Positions 1-10,186 of a stretch of DNA of 64,000 nt are shown one piece after another. Both the position numbers and the translations under genes were made by a program. Each line of letters starts with the position of its first letter. The stretch's first letter is position 1. The stretch spans positions 258,885,562 through 258,949,561 of the forward strand of contig JARDYH010000003.1 in NCBI GenBank assembly GCA_029215795.1, given 5' to 3'. This DNA comes from Anniella stebbinsi (taxonomy: Eukaryota > Chordata > Lepidosauria > Squamata > Anniellidae). The notes beneath the pieces were generated by a model. It was not told where the DNA came from. It was given only the letters and a program-made list of their open reading frames with translations, and made no database searches.

Positions 1-257
1 GCAAGCAAACAAACAAACCCAAACCCAACAAGGAAAATCCCATGGAGGCATTTTTATCCACTCAGTTTGGCTTTGTATGTGTATGTGGTTGCTTTTTTAC
101 AATTGGTTAGGTAGGCTAGGATTGGCTGGCAATGTCTGGGATGGAGTGAGTTGGTAAGCAGTGCTCTTATTCACCTATCCTCACAATAAATCTCATAGCA
201 GATCAGAGATCCAAGCAGCCTTAATGCATTGCTAAGTGTAATCTGATACCTGCAACA

Positions 258-610
258 TGAGAAGAGCCCGGCTGGCTCAGTTCAAGGGTCCACCTCGTCC
301 AGCATTCTGTTCACACAGCGGCCAACCAGCTGTCGACAACAGCACCCTCCCACCCATGTTCCCAGCAACTGGTGTTCAAAGGCATGCTGCCTCTGATACT
401 GGAGGTTGAGCATAGAACTAACTGGACTAGTAGCCATCGATAGCCTTCTCCTCCATGAATTATCCATCCATATTGGTGGCCATGACTACATCTGGTGGTA
501 GTGAATTCCATAGTTTAACTCTGCGCTGTGTGAAGAAGCCCTTCCTTTAATCTGTCCTGAATCTCCCACCATTCAGCTTCATGAGATGATCCCATTGGAT
601 TCTAGTATAT

Positions 611-644
<34 letters not shown>

Positions 645-708
645 GAGGTGTCTCCCTATTCACTTTCTTCACATCATCTAAACTGCAAACCTCATGGATA
701 CAACATCT
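258..708 (-). mobile_element. CR1-like LINE 3' fragment, antisense
   Basis: The + strand reads as the reverse complement of a LINE 3' end seen repeatedly in this window. Its hallmarks are gagccctgctggatcaga-like sequence, then tccatctagtccagc, then cagcaccctcccacccatg and ctgtcctgaatct. Related copies lie near 1.2, 15.9, 17.5, 24.1, 25.2 and 45.7 kb. This copy carries an internal (GA)n tract at 612-642. No intact reverse transcriptase is present. Confidence 0.75.
612..642. repeat. (GA)n microsatellite
   Basis: About 15 uninterrupted GA units, followed by a short G run. It lies inside the antisense CR1-like fragment. Confidence 0.95.
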
Positions 709-744
709 GGCCAAATTTTGAGACTTTTCTGTTTCTCCCTCCAC

Positions 745-910
745 CCCTGTCCTGATAAAGAGTTCTGGAGAACTGCACATTTTTGTCGAATTTTGGTTTA
801 TCCTAGTAAAGGTATGCCCAACTGCAGTTCTTCTTCTTCTTCTTCTTCTTCTTCTTCTTCTTCTTCTTCTTCTTCTTCTTCTTCTTGTAGACCAGCATGG
901 CTGCCTTCGG
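745..910 (+). repeat. Interspersed repeat with a gatgaag-type motif, carrying a TTC expansion
   Basis: The sequence runs from ctgataaagagttctggaga through ttggtttatcctagtaaaggtat to gtagaccagcatggctgcc. Related fragments, all reverse complemented, lie at 8930-9065 and 22955-23062. This layout is widespread in amniote genomes; I cannot name the family with confidence. Confidence 0.5.
828..886. repeat. (TTC)n / (GAA)n triplet repeat
   Basis: About 19-20 uninterrupted TTC units sit between gcag and gtagacc. The tract lies in the presumed FOXN2 intron. Confidence 0.97.
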
Positions 911-1211
911 CTGTTATTGTACTTGTTTTAATCTCCTAGTACTTCTTTCTGCTTACCTTCTTAGACAGCCACTAAGCAATCTGCTGCAACTAGCTTCCTC
1001 AACCTGGCTTGCAGGGCTGAGCTTCCCTTCTGGAGGTTCTGCTTTGCTTCGCAAGTAGCGCAGTCGCTCACCGCCAGCAGCAGCAAGCGCAGCGGCACGA
1101 GCAGGGGGACAAGGAAATGCACATCAGCAAAAACAGGGGAGCTCTGCGTTTACCTTAATGTCCGCGTTGTGCAGAGCGTGATGGACGACCGCGTTTGTGC
1201 GCAAATGGGTA

Positions 1212-1418
1212 AAAAGAGCCCTGCTGGATCAGACCAAGGGTCCATCTAGTCCAGCGCTCTGTTCACACAGTGGCCAATTAGCTATCGACCAGGAACACAC
1301 AAGCAGGACATGGGTGCAATAGCACCCTCCTATCCATGTTCCCCAGCAACTGGTATATATAGACTTACTGCCTCTGATACTGGAGGTTGCACTGAGCCAT
1401 CAGGACTAGCTGGCACCA
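1212..1418 (-). mobile_element. CR1-like LINE 3' fragment, antisense
   Basis: Same family as 258-708: gagccctgctggatcagacc, tccatctagtccagc, cagcaccctcc and ccccagcaactggtatata follow one another in the usual antisense order. It is truncated after the ggaggtt block. Confidence 0.75.
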
Positions 1419-1475
1419 CTACCATGCTTGCCGTAGCCTAACAAGGCTCAAACCTTTTATGGTGTCATCACCGTG

Positions 1476-1605
1476 TAGCTCTCCTGCCTTGTAACTCTCC
1501 TGTGTTTCCCATCGTGTTTTACTGCAGAAAACCCATTAAGAAAGGAAAGACGGAATTTAGCTGCATAGTGGCTTGCGATTGGTAGGAGCCCTCTGCCTGG
1601 AAGCA
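1476..1605. repeat. Unclassified short interspersed repeat (copy 1 of 2)
   Basis: Shares a chain of matches with 49716-49885: a tcctg..gtgtttcc block, a gaatttagctgcatagtg-like block, and an outer ctggaagcacc end. The sequence is divergent and no coding capacity is seen. Confidence 0.35.
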
Positions 1606-1619
1606 CCCTAGAACAAAAC

Positions 1620-1960
1620 CCAATAAAATCAAAATGGAATACAAAGAAAGCATTCTTTAAAGCAGGCTAAAATGGTTTAAAAAGCCAGAGGCCTGTTGAA
1701 ACAGTAGTGTTTTCACTGCCTCTCTAAAAACCCAATAGGGGATTGAGCCAACCTGATCTTTCTTGGGTGGAAGTTCCAGAGTTGTGGTGTTGTTGCAGTA
1801 AAGGCCCTGTCTCATGTACCCACCTATTTAGCCTCCCTTGGTGGTGGGACATGCAACAAGGCCTCTGATGAAGATAACAAGGGGGGGGGGGGGCGTTCAG
1901 ATATTCTAGCTCCAAGCTGTTCATTTTGCGCGGTCCTCCCTCTTCTTCTTGCTGCTGCCT
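1620..1960 (-). mobile_element. L2-like LINE 3' fragment, antisense
   Basis: The block gaagttccagagttgtggtg, then gtaaaggccctgtctcatgtaccc, resembles the reversed C-terminal and 3' region of the L2-like elements at 2196-2640 and 47886-48490. A 16-base G run lies near 1878-1893. Confidence 0.45.
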
Positions 1961-2029
1961 CTGTGTGACACACTTGCGTTGGGTTCTCTCGACATTCACT
2001 AACAGGGAGTTAGTGGCCATATGATGTAG

Positions 2030-2195
2030 AGAGCCAATGGGGTGTGGTGGTTAGAGTGGTAGATTGAGACTCATGTGAACTGGGTTCTCATTCCCACTCA
2101 GCCATGAAGCTTAGTGGGTGACTTTGGGCCAGTCACTAAGACTTTGCAAGAGGAAAACAGGCGGGATATAAATGCAATATATTATTATTATTATT
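2030..2195 (+). mobile_element. tRNA-derived SINE
   Basis: The body reads tggtggttagagtggtaga, then gggttctcattcccac in the B-box position, then cactcagccatgaagc, gtgactttgggccagtcac and a gggatataaatgcaatat tail. This is the layout of the common squamate tRNA-derived SINE. Another copy lies antisense at 60480-60640. Confidence 0.7.
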
Positions 2196-2640
2196 TATTA
2201 AAACATTTATATCCCACCCTATATCACAAGGTTTTCAGGTCAGCGTACAGATAAAATCAGACATATAAAATAGAACAATAAATATACAATTCTAAAACAA
2301 ATTAAACCATTAATATGCTAAAACCAATACAAAATTTTAAAACAGTAAAATCCCATTAAAACAAGACAGCATGCAGGCTGGTGGATTAAGCCATCAAAGG
2401 ATTTATTAAAAAGCCGTGTCTTAACCTGGTGCCGAAATGAAGCCAGTGCTGGTACTAGTCAGGCCTCCAGGGGGAGGGCATTCCACAGCCGGGGTGCCAC
2501 AACAGAGAAAGCCCTCTCCCATGTCCCACCATAGCGTATATCTTGCATTGGTGGGGCACGGAGAAGGGCTCCTCCGACATGTCTCAGGACTCAGGCAGGC
2601 GGATATAGGGAGAGGCACACCCTCAAGTTTTGTTTAAAAA
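2196..2640 (-). mobile_element. L2-like LINE 3' fragment, antisense
   Basis: The + strand has tttatatcccaccctatatc, an A-rich tract of aaaacaat units, then gtgccgaaatgaagccag and ggcattccacagccggggtgcc. This is the reverse of an L2-type LINE 3' region, as also seen at 47.6-48.5 kb. Confidence 0.6.
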
Positions 2641-3096
2641 AACAATGCATGTGGTAAAAAAGCAACTATAATAAAATAGATCAGAGGTAGCATCAAAGAG
2701 TTTAGTCATGACACTAATAACAAACTTTTATGGATTGTTTGTCAGGGTGAGGGATAGAAATAGCAGGAAGTGATTGTTGTCTTGCCTGTAGTGTAGGGGT
2801 CAACAAATGTGGGGGTCTTGTCCCTGATCTCCTGACACAATTTTGAAATGTGGCATGAAATGAAGGACAAGCCAACGCAACTCTGCCATTCCCCGTAGCT
2901 GGAAACCAGCAAGGGACACTGGAGGCGTGCTGGCTTTATCTGCCTTCGTGACTGTTGACCAGTCCAAGCTCCAACATCCCAGCAGGCTAAGGGATGTGCT
3001 GATGCGTCTCTGTCCTCCAGATTGGGGAGGAGGACATTCGTTTTGTCTCCCCGCTTGCGCCAAGAGAACACAAAGCTAAACGGAATTGCAGGCTTC
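2641..3096. other. Intronic or upstream sequence, no feature recognised
   Basis: The open frames here do not resemble a known protein and no repeat family was recognised. It is probably FOXN2 intron. Confidence 0.4.
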
Positions 3097-3295
3097 CACC
3101 AAGTGGAGGCTGATGGGTCTGAAGTCAGCGGGGTGGTGAATCCGTTCTGGGTTTCAGTTAGAACCAGTCAGAACTCTAAAGAAGTTATGCAAGTTGCAGA
3201 AGCTCCTTTAGAGTTCTGACTGGTTCTGACTGAAACCCGGAGCAGATTCACTGCTCCGTCGACCTCGGATCCACCAGCTTCCACTGCTCCACCCA
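3097..3295. repeat. Foldback MITE, family J (copy 1 of 2)
   Basis: An inverted repeat is centred near 3190. The left arm has gggtttcagttagaaccagt and cagaactctaaag; the right arm has tttagagttctgactggttc and tgactgaaacccgg. A second copy lies at 33610-33790. It is non-coding. Confidence 0.65.
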
Positions 3296-3452
3296 TCTTT
3301 GGAAGTCCATCCGCAGCACCCATGTCAGGAGGAAGCCTTCGGCTCATCTCGCTCGCCAGAAGCTAGCTGAGCAGTCGCCATGGCGAGCGATGTGAGTGAG
3401 ATTGTTGAGCCTTGCTTAAAATAGAGCAGGTGTGGCAGGAGGTTCTGGTAGG

Positions 3453-3484
3453 TAAGTCTCTCAGATAACACTCTGAGAGACTTA
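3453..3484. repeat. Short perfect hairpin
   Basis: taagtctctcag (3453-3464) and ctgagagactta (3473-3484) are perfect 12-bp inverted repeats with an 8-base loop. Confidence 0.9.
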
Positions 3485-3596
3485 CCCCCAAAGTATAGAA
3501 AAGATATCAAAGACCTGTTGGGGAGTGCTGAAGAGCTTAATGCAGGGAAAGAGTAACTTACCTGGGACAGGTAATAGGCAATTGAAGTATCTCTAG

Positions 3597-4196
3597 TACT
3601 GTCATGATTCCAAGCCCTCCTGCCGAGATGGGAGACAATAAAGAGGTCTGTTGTGCAATCCACAAAACTTCATTCAGAAAATAGACTTCTCTTCACATCT
3701 GAAGGGAGTGTGAATGCTAGGAACTATCCTCTAAGCTTAATTAGCCTAACAAAGCAAGGCAGTTGCCTGTCAACTAAATGAACACTTTCCTGCAGTGCCC
3801 AATAGGCTTGTTAATTTTTACTGAATCCCTCCTTCAGGGAGGGTCTTCAAGTTGAAACCTCTGGTGAGTGGCTAACTTAGCGGACCGCCTCCCACGTTCT
3901 CTCAGCTCTGTCCACTTGACCCTGCGGTGGACTCTGGGATCTGTCAACGCCAATGTTCCCTCCCCCTCCGACAAAGACTGAGTTCCCAGGGTCAGATGAT
4001 CTCTGAGCCTGGGCCTCCTGTCCAAAAAGCTCCTGGGAAAATTCCTCCTTGACCCTTGGAGAGCCTTGTAGAATTTCCTTCCCTGCTTCCTGTCTTGGCT
4101 GGTCTACTTCTCCTTCGTCTTCAGCTTCTGAGTCCTATCCAGGCTCCGAAATCCAGTCCTCCACACTAGGGAGAACAGGCCTGATCCTCATAAGAA
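3597..4196 (-). mobile_element. LTR-like element (copy 1 of 2)
   Basis: Matches 44108-44638 over its whole length, with indels. Shared blocks include gatgggagacaataaagagg, cctctaagcttaattagcct and ctgagttccca. The better-preserved copy is bounded by tgtca/tgaca-like ends in antisense, as LTRs are. No retroviral or Gypsy coding region lies next to either copy, so these look like solo LTRs. Orientation is inferred from the end motifs and is uncertain. Confidence 0.5.
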
Positions 4197-4204
4197 CAGG
4201 GGTG

Positions 4205-4335
4205 GGGAATGTGTGACCATCCAGATGTTGTTGAGCTGCTATTCCCATCAGCCCTATCCAGCATTGCTAGTATTGAGGGATGATGGGAGTTGTGGTCTAA
4301 CAACGTAAGGAAGGCCACAGCTAGGAATGACTGGT
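4205..4335. repeat. Foldback repeat with actcccatcatccc-type arms, family K
   Basis: One arm has ccatccagatgttgttgagct and tcccatcagccctatccagc; the other has gatgatgggagttgtggtct. The family is common in this window: 13.8, 19.1, 33.9, 34.9, 37.9, 39.1, 44.0, 49.5, 52.0, 57.0 and 62.7 kb. Confidence 0.6.
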
Positions 4336-4339
4336 CTAG

Positions 4340-5494
4340 TAAACAGAGAGCATTGGGGGGGGGGGTGTTGGGTGGTGTCGCTGGCTATGTCTTGGGTATC
4401 AACAGTAATCAAGGAAGTGAGCAGCCATCCCTTGCTAAACCCTCCATTTGATGACTCACGAGTGATGATGCATGAATGTAAAATGCACTGCAAACGTTAA
4501 TGGCCGTGTACCTGCCCGCTCTTGCCGAGTCTTGCCGTTTCCTTGCTTTGGTACCTGCCCAGGTGGAACCTCGACTGTTGCCAACTTTTAGGCTGACGTT
4601 GCAGAGTTGGTAGACGCCGGTAGACGGCTGGAGATTCCACGTTGCCTCGGCTCCGCTGCCTAAAGTCGAAGGCATTGTTGGTTTGAAAGTTCTGCCGTTC
4701 GGGGGACAGCTTAGCGTGTAAAGTATGGGCTCGCGTAGCAGCCTGGTTTGCGTTGCCATGGTAGCGCTTCCTCTTGCTTGGCTGGGTTGTGAGCGGCTGG
4801 TAGTGTGAGGCAGAGGCCAGGTTCCTGCTGATCCGGTGGTGTGTTGCTGGCTGGGAGGGAGTGGGGGGAGGAACCTCTCCTTTCTCTTGTCTTTTTAAGC
4901 CTGAGCATAAGGGTACGTAAGAGCGCACGTGCGCATGGTGTTCATGTAACTCGAGCTCAGGAGTCTTGGAGGGGCACGTAACCTGCTTTCCGAGATGTTC
5001 AGAAAAACACACACAAGGTTTTGCAGCGATCAAAGAAAAGCTGCTTATGCAAGGGAAACTGGAGATGTGTGTAGGTCAAATCTGCTGAAATGCACAACAT
5101 GGCTCCTTTGTGTTGCTGTCTGGGGGGGAGTGTGCTTTTTACCTGAGGGCAACTTAATGCAACGGCAAACGGTATAACGTTGACTCGTGTACCAAGCAGT
5201 GTCTGTGGGTATATCATCCTTCCCCAACCTGATTGTTCCAAATTTTTCAAATTGCAACTCACAGCATCATACAGGTTGGGGAAGGCTGGTGTATATGTTG
5301 TGTGCGCATGCGCATACACGCTTATTTATTTACAAGGTTTCTATACTGCTCCATATCTAATAAGCTTACTGAGTGGGAAATAATACAAAAAAGAATCAAA
5401 ATACAGAATAAAACCGTTTAAAATTGGATTTGTTGTAGATCTCAAGCTGAATATGTGCCAACAGCGTGATGTGGCTGCAAAAAAAGCAAATGCT
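4340..5494. other. Non-repeat stretch with a CpG-containing core and an RFX X-box-like site
   Basis: About 4500-4990 is richer in CpG than its surroundings. On the minus strand it holds an open frame of 178 codons (4497-5033) with no recognisable domain, so I do not call it a gene. A near-perfect RFX X-box lies at 4752-4765. The remainder to 5494 shows no feature I recognise. Confidence 0.35.
4752..4765. promoter_or_regulatory. RFX X-box-like motif
   Basis: gttgccatggtagc differs at one position from the palindromic X-box consensus gttgccatggtaac, which is bound by RFX factors. Occupancy is not known. Confidence 0.4.
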
Positions 5495-6092
5495 ATTCCG
5501 GACTGTATTAATAGAAGTATAGCTTCCAGATCACAGGAGGTACTGGTTCCCCTCCATTAGGCAATAGTTAGGCCTCATCTTGAGTATTGTGTCCAGTTCT
5601 GGGCACCACATTTCAAGAAAGATACAGACAAGCTGGAGGGGGTTCAGAGGAAGGCAGCAAGGATGATCAGGGGTCTGGAAACAAAGCCCTATGAGGAGAG
5701 GCTGAAAGAACAGGGGCATGTTTAGCCTGGAGAAGAGAAGACTGAGGGGAGACATGATAGCACTCTTCAAATATTTGAAAGGTTGTCACACAGAGGAGGG
5801 CCAGGATCTCTTCTCTATCATCCCAGAGTGCAGAGCACAGAAGAATGGGCTCAAGTTACCCGAAGCCAGATTCTGGGTGGACATCAGGAAAAACTTCCTG
5901 ACTGTTAGAGCAGTACAACAATGGAACCCATGACCTAGGGAGGTCATGGGCTCTCCCACAGTAGAGGCATTCAAGAGGCAGCTGGATAGCCATCTGCCAG
6001 GGATGCTTTCATGTGGATTCCTGCATCGAGCAGGGGATTGGACTCGATGGCCTTATAGGCCCCTTCCAACTCTACTATTCTATGATTCTATG
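5495..6092 (+). mobile_element. CR1 LINE 3' end, sense
   Basis: The 3' region ends in the diagnostic attctatgattctatg. Upstream the order is canonical: agttctgggcaccacatttc, aagctggaggg, gggacatgatagcactcttc, aggaaaaacttcctgactgt, ttcaagaggcagctgga, ttggactcgatggcctta. It is 5'-truncated, with coding remnants only. Confidence 0.9.
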
Positions 6093-6419
6093 AAAATCAA
6101 ATTATATCCATAAAACCATGGCTGGTCATTCAGGAAAAACTGGTTTTAAATAAAAATACCTTCAGCGCACAAAACAGCATTAGTGCCTTCCTGACATCAC
6201 TAGATAGATTCACAGAGAGAGGGCCAATACACTGAAAGATTTTCTCTGAGTGGACTCCAAATGGACTGCATTCCCATGTTCAACCATCAGGCATGCCTCA
6301 TCTGATGACCTCAGTGACCAAGCAGACTAGTAAAGGAGAAGACTCTCTCTCAAATACCCCTGTTTAGTTAAAGCAAGTTGCCAAAAAAAAACCTTCTCAC
6401 TGTTATTGCCTATGAAAAT

Positions 6420-6807
6420 GACACCTGTTGAGCTAACAATACCAGTATGTTGATGACACATAGCTCTGTATCTCTGTGACACTTGAATCACCAGTGCAAG
6501 TCTTGGATCAGTACCTAGACAGTGATGGGCTGGATGAGGGCCAGTAAACTGAGGCTGAATCCTGGCAAGACGGATGCCCTGTGGGTGAGCCCAGGAGATA
6601 GGCTCATTGCTTGTTCTGGATGAGGTTGCACTTCCTTTGAAGGATCAGGTTCGTAGTCTGGGGGTACTTCTACATCCGTCACGGTTGCTGGAGGCCCAAG
6701 TGGTTCGCCAGCTGCGGCCTCTCCTGGACAGGGATAACTTGGCTGCAGTGGTGTAGGCACTAGTAACCTCAAGACTGGATTACTGCTGTGCACTCTGTGT
6801 GGGGCTG
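6420..6807 (+). mobile_element. L2-like LINE, 5' part of an interrupted copy
   Basis: The frame holding tatgttgatgacaca reads YVDDT at 6446-6460, the reverse transcriptase catalytic box, followed by a stop. Downstream are cctggcaagacggatgcc and cctcaagactggattactg, typical of the L2 RT C-terminal region. The copy breaks near 6807 and resumes near 7514. Confidence 0.6.
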
Positions 6808-7513
6808 CCTGTGATGTTCTACTGTTAGTAGTTGTAAATATATTGCAAGGTTTACTGTTTGTGATATGCATTTGCTTATGTCTTTAAAAGGAAGTGAGAA
6901 TAATAACAGGTAAAATAAATAACTAGGGTGAAATGTACTTACTGTTTGTAGTTAAAGGTCTAGGTAAGTATGGAGTGCCTGGATTGGCAAGCTGTGAATG
7001 GAAAATGAGTGCTGATTGGCTAGTTGTTTAGAGTGCCTGGATTGGTTGGCTGTGTAAGAGTGGGAGGAGCTAGAGAGCGAGTGGAGTGTATATATGTGTC
7101 TGACAGAGAGAGCTGACAGATTGAATGGGAGGAGATTTGAGGGGGAGTTTTGAGAGAGACGCTGAAAGAGATTTGAGAGAATTGAGAGACTGAGATAAGA
7201 TTTTAGAGCATAGATTAAATTAGGAACAGTTTGTTAAAGTATAAGAGTGCTGACAAAAAACACTAAGCATTGAAACCTTGTAACCGATACACAATTGAAC
7301 TGAAGTAACCATTAAGCTCGTTGACAAGCAATTTCTTATTCATAAATTCTTGTTAATTCCATCTCCTGGTGTGGTCTGTGGCCGTACCTGAGAAGGTACT
7401 GGTGGCAGCGGAACAAAGAAGTTACCTAAAGGCCAGGTTGCTGGGCTGTCGTGCTGTGGGGCCTAAATAGTAAAAGCAAGACAGGGGCAGCAGCAGCAAG
7501 TGGTCGAGGATAA
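6808..7513 (+). mobile_element. LTR-like insertion within the L2-like LINE
   Basis: A block of about 700 bp separates two collinear parts of one L2 element. It has a TATA-like gtatatatgtg near 7088-7098 and purine-rich gagagac repeats. At 7399-7410 tggtggcagcgg resembles a primer-binding-site position just after an LTR. No coding region is present. Class and exact ends are uncertain. Confidence 0.35.
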
Positions 7514-8131
7514 CCTCACATTTCCCTTAAGGCTAGTCCAGAGGGTGGAGCTAATGCAGAACACAGCAGCTTAGCCGTTGACATGAACTGTCTCTTTTCA
7601 ACAAGCAACTCCTTTCCTGAGGACCTTCACTGGCTGCCTGTTTACCAGGCCAGGTCTAAGGTTTTGGTACTAGTGTATAAAGCCCTAAACAACTTTAGGC
7701 CATGATACTTGAGAGAGTGCCTTCTCCCTCATCAACCTGCCTAATCATTGAGGTCATCAGATGGCATGTTTCTGGCTTTTCTGCATGGACCTATGCCTTG
7801 ATTGGAATCCACTTGAGGAAGAGCCTTCCTTGTGGTGGCCCCCTTTCTGTGGAATCCCCTGCCTCTGGAAGTCAGACAGGCGCCAACATTGTGCTGTTTT
7901 TGGCACCTCCTGAAGACATCTTTTATTTCAAAACATATTCCTTGGTTGATGAGCCATAGTTTTTATTGGTATTCTTTTTGTAAAACTTTTATTGTATTGT
8001 TTTATGTTTATATGTTTTAATATGATGATGTATTCTTTTTATCTTTTATCATTTATCATTTACCTCTCTGGAATCTGTTTAGATGTGGAGTGGTATATAA
8101 ATGTTTGAAATAAATAAATAAACTTGAAACT
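7514..8131 (+). mobile_element. L2-like LINE, 3' part of the interrupted copy
   Basis: Decayed RT C-terminal sequence: cttcactggctgcctgttta, aaagccctaaacaact, cttgagagagtgccttctcc, ggtggccccctttctgtgga. The 3' tail is gtggtatataaatgtttgaa followed by (aata)n. The homologous copies at 21335-21835 and 48167-48490 support the call. Confidence 0.75.
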
Positions 8132-8929
8132 TGGCATCTGTGTTCATGAGTTCTAAAATTGTGAAAAAATTGAAATCGTTCCGATAGAAATCACCACAGG
8201 AACAGCAAGTTAAATATATTTAAATTTTGAGTTTAGATGTTGGCCAGTCTCTTTCTTGCTCCACCTCTTTTCCCTGCCTCTCTTGAATCTGGTTAGGAGC
8301 TGGTTTTTCCAAAGAAGGCAAGAGGAAAGTGGAGATGATTTGCTTTCAGGTCAACATGCGTCAGGCCTTTCTTTACACATCACCAGAGACATTATTTAAA
8401 AGACTGGGAGGAAATACAGGTGACGGAAGGCAAGCCTGAATCAGATGGACTCTCGTCTTCCCACAGGGGCTATGTTTGCAAGAAGCTTTGTGTACATAGC
8501 AAAGTGCCAGCTGTCCGCTCCATCCTCTTTTGCATTCCAGACTTCCAACAAATGTTCACTTTAAACATGTTGGCTTTATTTCCTTTGCTGTGCTTACTTG
8601 GCATCGTAGCAGTTAACTGGGAACTCCCAAATGATGTGTGTGTGTGTGTGTGCGTGTGTGTGTGCGCAGTTAATTTTATTTAGCTAACTTGTTGTGCAGC
8701 CTGCCTGCCTCCTTGTTAATGACAGGTGTTGGATGAAATTAACTGTTCCCTTTTAACTTTCTCACCACTATTACAAAAAAACCCCCACGTCTATATCCGC
8801 ATTACGTTTGGGACGGCAGCCATGCAAAGACATTGTCCCTCACACCAGACAAACTAAGGCTGCAGTCCTAAGCACATTTAGAATTTGAAGGCCTTTGGTA
8901 GTCAGAGAAACTTGCTTCTGAGAGAACTT
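8132..8929. other. Intronic sequence with a (GT)n tract, otherwise featureless
   Basis: A (TG)n run with two interruptions lies at about 8635-8666. I see no gene or other repeat family here. It probably lies within a FOXN2 intron. Confidence 0.4.
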
Positions 8930-9065
8930 GCATAGATTTGCAAATAGCAAAAGACCCTAAGTAGAATTCCCAAATCCTTCATCAGGCCAACCCAAAGATC
9001 ACAAAAAGTGCACAAGCATTCGAGATCTTCAGATCTCTTCATCAGACAAGATGTTATAAAAAGTA
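8930..9065 (-). repeat. gatgaag-type interspersed repeat, antisense
   Basis: ccttcatcaggccaaccc and tcgagatcttcagatctcttcatcagacaag reverse-complement to the gatgaagag..cgaa..gcttgt pattern seen at 745-910 and 22955-23062. Confidence 0.45.
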
Positions 9066-9132
9066 GATTGCAGCAGGAAGGGGGGAATAGGGGAGGGGGG
9101 GAAACCAGACTTGAAGGTGAAGTCACATTGGC

Positions 9133-9675
9133 TGGGTTCACACAATGGCTCAATTCGGACGACACAATAAACAACTGGTGTGGGGGAAACAATCGTCAGT
9201 TGTTTTGACTATTGTGTCATCCGAATGCTGCAGTAGTCAACTCAGCGCTGATCCTCGTCCACACCACAGTTGATTATTTATTACCATGTTGTGTGGGGAG
9301 TGCCCCCTAGGGTTAGTGTGAGGGTTAGGGTTAGTCAACCCACCATTGACTAGCGTGTCGTCCGACTTGAGCCAATGTGTTATCTCACTCTTAGTGGTGG
9401 AGTGTGGGTTGTTGAACCATGGGTTATAGTATTGTCTCAGTGGAGCGCGTTTTCTGCAGAGTGGCTTGTTAATCATGGAGTGTGGCTTGTTAATCACCAT
9501 GAACAACCCAACAACAAACCATGGGTACTCCAGGTGGCTTGTTCAAGGAAAATAAGCCACACTGCATGGTTAACAAGCCACCCTGTGGAAAATGAGTTGA
9601 ATTCAGGCAACATGGTTCAACAACAACCCTCACTCAAACACTGAGTGTGGATTAGTGTGCTGTGTGAACACAGTC
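9133..9675. mobile_element. Foldback MITE family C, interrupted by family B
   Basis: The outer ends gggttcacacaa (9133) and gtgctgtgtgaacac (9657) are the family C termini. They match the intact copies at 34243-34569 and, less well, 37226-37560. The left end is separated from the body by a family B element at 9145-9377. Confidence 0.6.
9145..9377. mobile_element. Foldback MITE family B, inside family C
   Basis: Terminal inverted repeats are tggctcaattcggacgacac and gtgtcgtccgacttgagcca. The interior includes caactcagcgctgatcctcg, shared with the family B copy at 42123-42697. It also contains a short gggttagtgtgagggttagg run. Confidence 0.65.
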
Positions 9676-9999
9676 ATTATTGATAGGAATGTACAACAAC
9701 AAGAAGAAATGTGTGTGTTCTGGTTCATTAGTAACTATTCTCTGAACAGATTGGGGCAGCTTAGATCCAGAGGTGACTTTGGATAACCTAAAATAAAAAT
9801 GGATCCCTGGGGGTGCTCCAAAGCTGCTGTAAAGTTGGTAATCCAGGGACTAGTGAGTTGCCTGGAAGCACCTTGATGCAGGTGCACTGTTTGGAACTTC
9901 AACAGGTCTGATGGATTTGATCAGTTCCTTCGCTGGATGGGAGATCATTAGGAGTTCCATGTAAGAGCAGGATAGTAAATATATCTTCCCATTGTATGA

Positions 10000-10186
10000 G
10001 CAGCCCATAGCTCAGTGGTAGAGCACCTGTTTTGCATGTAGAAGGTCTCAGTTTCAATCCTTGGCAACTCCAGGAAGGGCTAGGAAAGAGTCCTGCCTGA
10101 AACTCTGGCGAGCTGCTGCCAGTCAGAGTTATCAGTACTGGACTAGATGGACCCAGGGTCTGATACAAGGCAGCTTCCTATGTTCC
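10000..10186 (+). mobile_element. tRNA-Ala-derived SINE
   Basis: The head tagctcagtggtagagcacc (A box), tttgcatgtagaaggtctca and gtttcaatccttgg (B box) follow a tRNA-Ala(UGC) layout. The body has gcctgaaactctgg, ggactagatggacccaggg and the end gcagcttcctatgttcc. Other copies: 12469-12640, 24232-24400 (-), 38080-38290 (-), 51286-51475 and 57617-57800. Confidence 0.8.

Noticed and set aside
4497..5033. A processed pseudogene on the minus strand
   Set aside because: No recognisable parent protein, no poly(A) tail and no flanking duplication. Kept only as an unexplained CpG-containing region.
9307..9332. Telomere-like gggttag repeats suggesting an interstitial telomere
   Set aside because: Only about three imperfect units, and they lie inside a family B MITE.
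10000..10075. Functional tRNA-Ala gene
   Set aside because: A and B boxes are tRNA-like, but the cloverleaf is not closed and the SINE body follows directly. Several related copies exist.
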